From positions 32,318,714-32,382,713 of the forward strand of contig CM056743.1 of assembly GCA_029851415.1 (NCBI GenBank): DNA of 64,000 bases, in the 5' to 3' direction. Positions within the stretch are counted from its first letter, which is position 1; each line of letters opens with the position of its first letter. Positions 55,205 through 64,000 of the stretch are shown in pieces. The notes beneath the pieces were generated by a model. That model ran no database searches. It was not told where the DNA came from and was given only the letters and a program-made list of their open reading frames with translations. The stretch comes from Eretmocerus hayati. Its lineage: Eukaryota > Arthropoda > Insecta > Hymenoptera > Aphelinidae. The position numbers were made by a program, and so were the translations under genes.

Positions 55205-57781
55205 GCCCATTCGAATGATTCTTGGGGTGGCAGTAGGACTGTCTCCGACTTATAATCCATTATTCGAGATTGATACGCACCATCCACCGTTATTCCTTTG
55301 CTCAGACTCAATCCAGAGCTGATTGCAGTGATTCTGAGACACGTGGTTAGGCTTGAAATATTGCCTAACGTTCTCGACATGTAGTGCAAGTATTTGTAGA
55401 TCGGCAGTATATTTTTTCTCCACCTAGGAATCACCATTCCTTGAATAATCTGCATTACTCGACAGCTTTTCCTGGACGAATGTTGTTCCCAAATTTTTTT
55501 GCGGCAATTCCTGGCCTACGGGTTAAGGTCAAATTTCAGCTAAATACTGGACAGATTCACTCCAAGTGTTTTCGAAGCGGCAGCATATCGATTTTCGAGC
55601 TAGAATCGGTTATCTCTGATTTATGCCAGGGTTCGAGATACGGTCCTGACAGGGGAATCGGATCAGAATCGATGTCAAACTCAACCACGGCTGTTCTCAG
55701 AGTCGCGTTTGGGCTCAAAATCCGGGGATTTGAAGTATAATGCATGAAACAGGTTCCTGGGGTGGCAGCAGGACTGTCGCCAACTTATAAAACATTATTC
55801 GCGACTGATACGCGCCTTTCGCTGCTTTTTCCTTGCTCAGACTCAACCCAGAGCTGATTGCAGTGATTCTCAGACACGGGGTTGGGCTTGAAATATTGCC
55901 TAACATCTTCCGCATGTACTTCAAGTTTTCTTTGATCGGCAGTATAATTTTTATTCACCGAAAAATCACCATTCCTTAAGTAATCTGCATTACTGAACAG
56001 CTTTTTCTGGACGAATATCGTTCTCAATTCTCTCGGCAGTAATTTCTCGCGTCGGATTAGGCTCTGAATTCTGATCAGCACTTGAGGAATTCAATCAAAG
56101 TTTGTTCGACTCGGCAGCATATCAAAATCCGAGCTGAAATCGGTCACTCTTGATCGAAACCTGTGCTAATGAGACTTTCCCGACTCGGAAGAGATCGAAT
56201 TCGATTTCAAACTCGTCCACGGAAATTTTCAGAGCCGTGCTTGGGCTCAAAATCCTGGTGAGTGATGGTAAAATGCACGAGAAAGCTTCTTCTGGTAGCA
56301 GCAGAGAGGTTTCCGATCCAGTAACCACTATTTTCGACGAATACGCAGCGCTCATCACTTTTCCTCGCTCTGGAATCGGCCTCAGAACCGATTGCGGTGA
56401 CTCTCTGACCTGAGTTTTGGCTCAAAATATTGTTTCGCATCCCTAGAATGTACCCCGAGTCATTGTAGATCGGCAGTATATTCATTCGTCACCTAGAACT
56501 CACCGTTTCTTGAATAATCTGCACTGTTCTGCAGCTTTTTTTTGACTAATATCGATCTGGAATTATTCTACGGCAATTTCTAGACTTGAGATTAGGCTCA
56601 AAATTCTATTAAATATTCTATGATCCTACTCGAGATGTTCCTGACCTGGCAGCATATTGAATTCTGTGGTAAAATCGACCATTCTCGAATGACTGCCAGA
56701 TGCTCAACAGACATTTTAGCCGCAAAATAGATCAGAATCGATCTCAAATCCTCCCTCAGCAATTTTCAGAACTGTGTTTCGGCTCAAAGTTCTGTAAATT
56801 CATGGGGAAATGTGTTGAAACGGGTTCTGAGTCGGCAGTAGGATTAGATTCGACCCAGAATTCACTATTCCCGACTAATTATCAAGGCTCGTCAACTTTT
56901 CTCGGCTCAGAATCGACCTCAGAGCTGATTGCGTTGGATCCCGTACATGAGGATGAACTTAAAATACTGCTTCCCACTCTCAAAAAGTACCCCAAGTTAT
57001 TACAGATCGGCAGTACACTCTTTCTCCACCTAAGAATAACGATTTATCTAATATTCTGCGCGGCCAGACAGCCTTTCCTGGACAAATATCGATCTCAAAT
57101 CCCTCTGCGGCAATTTCCAGACCTGAGACCAGGCTAAAAATTATGTTTAATGCTCTAGAAATACACCCAAAGTCGTTTTCATCTGGCAGCATATCGCATT
57201 CTAAGCTAAAATCGACCATCTCGAATGTGCCTTCAGATCTGAAGAGACAATCCCGCCACAAAATAAATCTGAACCGATCTCAAAATTCCCCGCAGCAATT
57301 CTTAGAGCTGTGCCCAGACTCAAAATCCTGAGAATCGATGGAGGAATGTTTTGAAAAGAGTTGAGAGTTGGCAGTAGAATTATTTTCGACTCAGAATCCA
57401 GTATAATCGACTAATTCGCAGCATTTATCACCTCTTCTCAGCTCAGAATCGACCTCAGAGCTGATTACGGTGATTCTCAGACTTGGGGTTGAGTTTAGAA
57501 TACTGCCATCTATCTTTAGAAGGTACTCCAAGTGGTTGCGGATCGGCACTAGAACTACTGACTCGCCACGCGTGAGTTTCATTCCGGCGAAATATCGATC
57601 TTCAACCTCATTTCGCGTTCAACACCCCCGCACCCCTGCCCCCTTTGTCTGAGACAAAATCAGATTCGCACATCTCCTAGCCCTGTCGATTACGAAGAGA
57701 ATGCCGTTTGGCTCATCCCGATAGCGTGAAACAAATTTTGAAGCGATTTTTGGCCAGAGCTGGAATGCGACGACTATAGTG
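55205..57781 (-). repeat. Right inverted arm: 535-bp higher-order repeat
   Basis: GATCGGCAGTA (the inverse of TACTGCCGATC) is at 55399, 55934, 56468 and 57005, with GATCGGCACTA at 57541: spacing 535, 534, 537 and 536. Translated segments of the two arms still match at over 90% of positions (for example the frames around 50752-51015 and 56150-56413), which implies a few percent nucleotide divergence. Confidence 0.9.
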
Positions 57782-59060
57782 CGTCCGGCCCGAGTAGTCC
57801 CCAGAACACCGATACAGAACCTATGAATCAATCAAGAATCAGCATCGCAGAGTTACTGAGCCAAAATGCACAATTTAATCCTGAACCGATCGGCGCTCTG
57901 CTTCGAAATTTTCAAAACTGCCTTGGAGGTGTGGGTAATACGGCGAATTTCCATTGTGATACTTTTCCTCCCGACCAAGAAGAAAACGTCGCATGGCTGA
58001 ATCAAAAATCGTACGAGAATAATAAGGTCACCGTTGGAGAAGCCGTCGAACGAACGCTCAAATTCTTTCTAGAAAATTTTTTGACGAAAAAAGCTTTAGG
58101 CCAGCTCTTAGAGCTGTATTTCGCTCTCCTTCCAAGTCCTGATAATAAGCCAAAAACGAGATTCCTACTCGATTAACTATTGAATAATTTGATGCCATCC
58201 GACGATGAGGCTGTGAAAAGATATAGGGTTTGTGAGACTTGTTCATATTCTATAGGAGAATCCCACTGAGTCTACTGAAAATGGCAAGAATTGCCATAGC
58301 GAGAAAGTTTGAGGACTGTTTATGCAATATGATTTAGAAAAATTACTCAAGAACTTATTTGAAAATAGGAATTTATCAGATCTTGCAGATACTCATAAAA
58401 AAGAGACAGCTAAGTCATCTTCGACAGAAAGTAATGTAGGAATCGAGCTTGAACGTTTGAAAAAATTCATCCCCGGGCAGTATGATCTCTGTGTTATGTG
58501 GAATGTAGACGGATTCACTGCGTCAAACAGCTCTAATGGCCAAATTTACACTGTGCAAGTTCAAATGATGAATATACCACCTGAAGACACGATGAGTTAT
58601 CGATTCATCAGCGTTGTTTACCACAGCACAGAAGAAACCCACTTATGGATTCATTTTCGACTCCTTTTGCTGAAGAAATGAGAAGCCTTTACAAAGATGT
58701 TTCGATTGGCGCAACAAAAGGGATAACGTTATTTATCATACGAAAGTCATAGCTCCTATCGCATCAATTGATGCAGCAGCCAGAGCTCCATCTCAGAATA
58801 TCATGCAACACAATGGAGCATACGGGTGTTCAACTTGCGAACATGCCGGGGTACCGTGTAAAAAGGGTGACGGGCATAACATGTGTTTTCCTATCCTTGA
58901 TCACCTTGAGAACTGACAAAAATGAAAGAGCAAGCGGAAGAGGCGGTGAATAGTGATAGAGTTCACGTGAATGGAGTAAAAGGTTCTAGTATTCTCTCTC
59001 TTGTTCCGTTTCTTAGTTTGGTATTCAGTTTTGTGCCCGATTACATGCATATGAAGCGCT

Positions 59061-59504
59061 CGGAAATCCTTCTTCTGACGCAAACGAACCCCAAACCCTC
59101 CTGATCTTCATTGGGAGTTCTTTCACAAATCTGATGTGCGAAGTTCGATTCATCGTATTGATTCTCATCGTGGCAAGTCTGTGATTGGATATTAGAGACT
59201 CGAGGGAGGTCGGATACTGATCACACTTGTAACGCCTCATTCCTCTTGCCACTCTTTCATAAATCTTACCTCCTCCAGTTCAGCTCACCGCGCCTCTTCA
59301 ACATGTCTCTCCGTGGTATTCAGCAAAAGAATATAAAATACAGAAGGAAATCGCCCGTTGTGGCTCTTGGCATCAAACAATGGAATGATGAAATCTTCAA
59401 CTGAGGCTTAATAGTAAACGAGGAGATAAATCGACGATCCAATTGCAATTCAACATTATTCACAATCAAGAAAAGTCCTGGCGATGGCAAGAATGCGACA
59501 GCGT
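59061..59504. other. Degraded continuation of the transposase region
   Basis: After FVPDYMHM the expected tnp2 sequence can no longer be followed in one frame. Short fragments may derive from the C-terminal half, but none is convincing. Confidence 0.3.
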
Positions 59505-59740
59505 TTATAGGAGGAAATCGACAGGACCTTTGGCTTTTGGTGTACTATACAGTATTTTGATGAGATCGGGACTTCCACGCCCTGGAAAAATGTTTTCCAG
59601 ATAGTTTCTATAGTTTCTAGGATGGTACTCTATCGATTTTTTATGACAAGTGCGTAATGCTCTCGATAAGAGTTGGAATATCGTCTGACTCTGCACTTTT
59701 TCAATGTTTATGACTCGACCTTTCGATACTCCTCAGCTTG
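59505..59740 (-). CDS. Orphan coding-like fragment, unrecognised
   Basis: The minus-strand frame from about 59740 reads SKGRVINIEKVQSQTIFQLL, SRALRTCHKKSIEYHPRNYR, then NYLENIFPGRGSPDLIKILY, and ends GPVDFLL-stop at 59505. Composition is protein-like with no low-complexity bias. There is no start context, so it would be a last exon or a relic of another element. I do not recognise it. Confidence 0.3.
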
Positions 59741-61360
59741 TGGATGAAAAATCATTGTTCCGAAGAATCGGAGAAAATCTTATGTGACTCTTTAAACGGT
59801 ATCCAATCATAAAACATGCGTTTTGATGGCGACTCAGATACCCGGTCAGAGTCGTGCTCCCATGAAAAGTGTAACTCACTTTTTGGAAAATACTCACTCC
59901 CTATACTTTTTCGTATGTAAAAAAATAACATTCGAGCTAGGATGAATCGGGTGGTGGGAAATTGAAGAGTGGGAATAGATGATCAAAATGCTTCTTCGTT
60001 TGGCAGCGACACATAATTCTGGCCAAAGATCTGTGACGTTGAACTTGCGAAATTTGTCGCACCCATCGCTTCAAAAAAGAACATAAACCTTTGTTACTCG
60101 AATAATGAGCAGATGTTGCTCCCCAATCCTATCGCCCATTTTACTTCGATGTATGAATGATGAATTACCATACACTCCAATGAGGTGACTATGGAGATTG
60201 TTATTTGCAGAAGGAGCTCGGTGAACTTGTTTAGTTTCTCAAAGATGGTTTCTTCGGTCGAGAAATATGCACGTAAGAGGTATAAATTATAGCTATTGAC
60301 TTTGTATGGTCAATCGAAAGCTTACAGTTTCAGCTTTCGATCGCGGTGTTAATGAAGTCCATTTCGACATCTCTGGTTGGAGCAGTGAGCGATGAAAGTC
60401 GTATTCCAAAGTGAGACACGGACTAGGGTGAGTTTGGAACAGAAATTGGTATCATTATTTATTCGTCAATTAATTCATAAACTAGGTCACGCAATTGATT
60501 TTCGCCATCAGTAATCGAATGCTGAGTATCGTAGCTTTCCATTTACCTATTGTTGAAGTCCATTTGATTGGATTTAACTCCTATAATCGAGCATAGACAC
60601 CTTCAGCATACCTCACTGGTCGCGTCACGGCTAAATCTCGAGAAGGAAAATACTTTCACAGTCGATTTCTAACAAAAACTCTCATAACTCGGCTTCCGTG
60701 GGTCAAAATGAAACGTTCCTTGGCTCATTTTGAAGATTTCGTCAACGACCACTCGAGTATGTAAAATTCATAGATGATATAGATCTCGGGAAATGATTGA
60801 GAGTACATGAAGCAGACTTACCCCACTTTCTTGAAAACAAATCCGTACTCGTCAGTTTTTACTCTACAAAATTGAAGCTGGCTAAGGATACTCCAATGTA
60901 ACAATGAATTTGCCCAGATATGTGTACAAACGCGTAAAATCCAGCTCAGCTACCTTGGATTCGACCTGCTAAAGTCGGAACCACACCACTTTTTGCGACA
61001 TACTGTTTGTTAGGTCGACAACATGCTTCTGAACAAGTCAGCTTATGAACGGATTAATAGCTGATGGAGGCCTTCGCGCCAATGCAAAACATTGTTTATG
61101 CTTGTCCCAAGTGGAGGGAACCGTTATTAAGACCTGAGGGTCATCTGCCTAGCCAGTGCGTGATATCCACTCTTTCATGGGTTGTTCCAAAGTTACCCCC
61201 CCCCTATTCCAAAGTTACCCCGGTTGACGGTACCAAAGGAATCTTGGAGATTGATGCCTCAAGGTTTTGTCTAATATCAATATCCTCCATCCATATATTG
61301 TTAGCGATGGAATTTTGACTGAAAAGGAAAATATAGATTCAATCAGAAAAAAAACATCTC
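59741..61360. other. No gene recognised
   Basis: Short frames only. A duplicated phrase TTCCAAAGTTACCCC occurs twice within 61188-61219. Confidence 0.4.
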
Positions 61361-61783
61361 AAGAGTGCTTCCCAACTGTTTTCAGCACCATCTTGCGGTC
61401 AAATTGGTTTATTGTATATAGCTAATCATCCAAACAATTTTGGATGGATAGCGGTGTGGAGCCACGTGCGGGGAATTTTTCCGCAGATTTCAAGAAAAGT
61501 TCCATTGAGATTGATGCAAAATTGAGTGAGTATAGTTGGGGAGGAAATTTTGAAACTGTCACAAATTTTCTCTCCAACTATAGCCACTCAATTCTGCACC
61601 AATCTCAATGAAACTCTTTTCAAAATTTGCCGAAAAATTCACCGCGCGTGGCTCTGCACTGCTATCCGTTCCAAATTGTTTGATTAATTGATCATCTCCA
61701 ATATACCACTATCCTCATCTACAATATACCATTCACCGCAACACGGCGCCACCGTTGTTTCCAAAAGGCTGGGAAGCACTCTT
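61361..61783. mobile_element. 423-bp foldback MITE with 8-bp near-TSD (hAT-like)
   Basis: Ends AAGAGTGCTTCCCA and inverse AAGAGTGCTTCCCA are identical. The arms are complementary along most of their length (for example CATTGAGATTGATGCAAAATTG versus its inverse CAATTCTGCACCAATCTCAATG). Flanks AACATCTC (61353-61360) and AAGATCTC (61784-61791) match at seven of eight bases, an 8-bp duplication as made by hAT transposases. No coding capacity. Confidence 0.75.
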
Positions 61784-62690
61784 AAGATCTCTTTCATGTA
61801 GAATGGGAGGCATAACGGCATACCAAATTGTCATAAAAGTGAAATCCTTCATCTGCACTACCTACCATGAGTAATGGATCACACATAGGTTGACAAAAAC
61901 GATCATATTTCAGAAACGATGTAACCTACAAAAATTTTGAGGGAAGCACCTCAAAAATCTTTAAGAAAGCACTGTCGATCTATACCCCGAGAACATTTTT
62001 TCCGTGTGATTTCCATATCTTCAATCAATCATGCACCATTCCTAGGGAAGTGATCGGATCCCAATGACTAAAAACAGAGCTTGTAGCTCTTCTAAAGATT
62101 TTATTTTATCTTTATTTCATTTTATTTCATATATGACCCTTTCAGGTCATCATACATTATTATTACATACGGCGCTTTCATGTTTTTTCTTTTTTCCTAC
62201 AAAAATATTTAGATAATTCATAATGTAAAATTTTCAAAATGAATCATTCATATTTGATAATTTCTCATATACGAAAGACTGCTATAGGAAACTTATTTCC
62301 AATAAAGGTCTTCAAATTTTTTTTAAGTTTCTTACAACTTGTCAACCCAAGTTACTGCGTTCGGGAGATGGATATTGCACACCAACTGATTCATCTAGCC
62401 GCATAACGTTGCCGAGGCCCACTACCTATATCTGCTTCCTCAACTAACTCAATAAATACCGGGAAAATTTTGATCTCACATTGTTTTGACATAAAATTGA
62501 CTGAACTTTCAGAATTTGAGGTCAAAATATCAATTGAAAACGATCCCGAAGAGTTATATGATCCTGTGTACAAAAAGTAAAGATCTTTCAATTGAGAGGT
62601 CGTTTAATGCACAGGAAAATTCTTCGTAATACTCGTAATGTTCAAAATACATGAAGCATATTGTCGAGATCCAAATTTTTGAGGATATTT
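61784..62690. other. No gene; TTTTATTTTATC-type simple repeat
   Basis: 62098-62140 is a degenerate TTTAT/TTTCAT run, which on the minus strand would be an A-rich tail of a retroposed element; the rest has no recognisable feature. Confidence 0.35.
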
Positions 62691-62833
62691 CACTGAAAAA
62701 AAAGATTCGTTGCGCCAAAGGAGAGGATCCTTTGTCACAAAGTTTACGTGTAAAACAAATGCCATGTGTTTTACACGTAAACTTTGTGACAGAGGACCGT
62801 CTCCTTTGGCCCAACTAACCTCTTTTTTCAGTG
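62691..62833. mobile_element. 143-bp palindromic MITE, CACTGAAAAA termini
   Basis: CACTGAAAAAAAAGATTCGT and inverse right end CACTGAAAAAAGAGGTTAGT start a hairpin that continues with CCAAAGGAGA-GATCCT and TTTGTCACAAAGTTTACGTG / its exact inverse, with a short loop around ATGCC at about 62760. Only TT or ATTT-type flanks are seen, so the superfamily is unclear. Confidence 0.8.
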
Positions 62834-63163
62834 TTATTTCTCCTATCTTGCATAGATACATATTCATCTTCCAAGAATGCCCTATTGATAAGAGATACGT
62901 GAATGATTACTCACACTGATCATTCACTCTCGTCAAAACGCATCAAAAGTCAAAACTCGAAGGCCCCGGTCAATTCATTGAACTTTGCCTCTACAAGAAC
63001 TGTGAATCCGCGGTTTGCCTGGGCAAAGCATGGAATGAAGCATCCATTCAGGAGTATAGCATTCTACGTGATACTGAATTTTTGGTCCGAAAAAAACAGA
63101 TCTCAATATAATTGTGAAAGTCAATCATTTCTTCCTAGGCCCATTTTCATGGCTTCTATTCTC

Positions 63164-63502
63164 ACTTACAAGGGGAGGTCTAACCTTGCGGAACATGGAT
63201 CTTAATGAAACTCCGGTAATCATCTTGTTTTGGTGAAAAATGAAGGTATCTCCAAGGATTTAATCCCATGGGGCTCCTATCCTCAGATACAGCTATGGAG
63301 ATTAGCATTGCCAATATAGGCCCATGTTGAAAAGTCGTATATATAGATATACCAACAATGCTAATCTCTATAGCTGTATCTGAGAATATGAGGCCCATGG
63401 GATTAAACCCTTTAAGATACCTTCATTCCTCACCAAAACAAAATGATTCCCAGAGTTTCATCAAGATCCGTGTTCCACAGGGTTGGACCTCTCCTTGTTA
63501 GT
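63164..63502. mobile_element. 339-bp foldback palindrome
   Basis: ACTTACAAGGGGAGGTCTAA and the inverse of the right end ACTAACAAGGAGAGGTCCAA begin two arms that pair to a centre near 63333 (GTCGTATATATAGATATACC). Inner blocks such as TCTGAGAATATGAGG / its near-inverse and AATCCCATGGG also pair. A diverged relative is at about 31060-31180. Confidence 0.75.
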
Positions 63503-64000
63503 ATAACATGAACGAATGTAGACGCGTCAATGATTCTACTGGACGGGAGGAACCAAGTGATTCATGCAACTCCCACAAATGATGGGAGGCTAAGTAGGTC
63601 ACACTGAGAGGGTTGGACTCAGAGTTGTTAAAATATACTGCACGTGCATTATACGCGCGTGTATTACGAGTGCATTCGTGCATTTGTGTATCGTCGCTAG
63701 CACCGCCATCGGTATAAGCCTCGGTATCAACTGGGCCGGGGCAAAGCAAGGCAAGCAGTAGAACAGATTAAACTAACCTCGTGAAGGTGTCATTTTCATC
63801 TTGCGAATATTGACCGCTGCTGCAAGCTGCAGGTTTTTTGTGCAGCAGGTTATTTTGATGATTTCAGTGCTTTTGCAGAATGCACCTGATCTCGACCTCA
63901 TTGTGTTTGTTGATTAAGTATGGTCTTGATCAAAAATTTATTTCGTGGTTAGTGCTGAAATGAGATATGGACAAATGGATTCCTTTACCGCTCGTACTTC
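63503..64000. other. No gene recognised
   Basis: A minus-strand frame at 63749-63498 overlaps the palindrome edge and shows no known motif. Nothing else seen up to the window end. Confidence 0.4.

Larger units (their letters stand above)
49385..57781. mobile_element. 8.4-kb foldback transposon with CACTATAG termini, 5-bp TSD and satellite-like arms
   Basis: Left terminus CACTATAGTCGTCACATTCC and inverted right terminus CACTATAGTCGTCGCATTCC differ once. They are flanked by the direct repeat CGTCC (49380-49384 and 57782-57786). The left arm is 49385-52433, the right arm 55205-57781, both made of a 535-bp higher-order repeat. The centre (52434-55204) is single-copy in this window. A 5-bp GC-rich target duplication plus CAC(T/A)AT-type ends are features of Transib/RAG-type transposons; CACTA elements also start CACTA but duplicate 3 bp, and here the adjacent triplets (TCC and CGT) do not match. 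No transposase frame is recognised inside, so it is probably non-autonomous. Confidence 0.8.
48924..59060 (+). pseudogene. EnSpm/CACTA-type (tnp2) transposase, split by a foldback element and decayed
   Basis: Proposed exon 1 is 48924-48950 (MKHKRQRGK, donor GTATGT) and exon 2 is 49028-49126 (acceptor CTCCTGCAG, starts RDVLPGSTIAYRKKDGMAFR, donor GTAAAA), both phase 0. After the 8.4-kb insertion, an acceptor TCCCCAG at 57806 leads into frame NTDTEPMNQSRISIAELL. An in-frame stop is at 58174-58176, and CETCSYSIG follows. After a frame change, 58322-58680 holds YDLCVMWNVDGFTASNSSNG and YRFISVVYHS. After another, IAPIASIDAAARAPSQNIMQ and GAYGCSTCEHAGVPC. 58922-59060 has VNGVKGSSILSLVP and FVPDYMHM. 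These are tnp2 hallmarks (NVDG and DYMH near catalytic Ds; C-x2-C). Stops and frameshifts show that it is dead. Confidence 0.8.

Noticed and set aside
49385..57781. Classing the foldback element as a CACTA transposon because its ends begin CACTA
   Set aside because: CACTA elements duplicate 3 bp; the adjacent triplets (TCC, CGT) differ while 5 bp (CGTCC) match exactly.
49317..57831. Many 60-170-codon frames in the foldback arms, several conserved between arms
   Set aside because: Frames are shared because the DNA is duplicated; they occur on both strands and several frames of the same repeat and show no protein-like conservation.

Overview
The window looks like repeat-dense genomic DNA from an arthropod, most likely an insect. 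This is inferred from intron/exon structure with GT..AG sites, a TATA box plus TCAGT initiator, and the mix of transposons (Ty3/gypsy, Jockey/CR1-like and other LINEs, hAT, pogo, EnSpm/CACTA, Penelope-like remnants, many foldback MITEs). There are no bacterial-style gene clusters. I see no host gene that I can name with confidence; nearly everything recognisable is mobile or derived from mobile DNA. The species cannot be read from the sequence.

Layout. 1-1000: a minus-strand promoter (TATA and initiator) with an upstream block of diverged 75-bp repeats and a partial ORF leaving the left edge, possibly an LTR element. 1.0-6.4 kb: intergenic DNA with two candidate minus-strand exons and an inverted, Penelope-like segment at 3.29-3.66 kb. 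6.5-14.2 kb: one Jockey/CR1-like LINE copy split by a 5.3-kb insertion carrying a decayed hAT transposase, and split again by a 380-bp MITE-like segment. 14.37-16.16 kb: a pogo/Tigger-like element with TA target duplication, itself containing an inserted LINE 3' end. 17.39-23.14 kb: a structurally complete minus-strand Ty3/gypsy element (two 222-bp LTRs, primer binding site, polypurine tract, ATAA target duplication) with a frameshifted gag-pol. It sits in a dispersed repeat whose unoccupied site is present at 43.14 kb. 26.1-27.2 kb: a polyadenylated retrocopy and rearranged relatives. 32.6-39.2 kb: palindromes, a LINE 3' end, a TTA-flanked MITE, a 71-bp minisatellite and tRNA-like sequence. 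39.5-42.4 kb: ATC-rich DNA with large internal duplications. 44.8-45.05 kb: a GGAAT satellite.

46.85-59.06 kb is the most interesting block. A five-exon minus-strand gene is arranged head to head with a plus-strand, decayed EnSpm/tnp2-type transposase gene, as in a two-gene DNA transposon. Inside an intron of that transposase sits an 8,397-bp foldback element (49385-57781). It has CACTATAGTCGTC termini and a 5-bp CGTCC duplication. Its 3.05-kb and 2.58-kb inverted arms are built from a 535-536-bp higher-order repeat made of three ~178-bp monomers. A 2.77-kb unique centre holds two coding-looking fragments. Termini and duplication length resemble the Transib/RAG type; the satellite-like arms are unusual.

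59.1-64 kb: mostly unassigned DNA with three more palindromic MITE-like elements (61361-61783, 62691-62833, 63164-63502).
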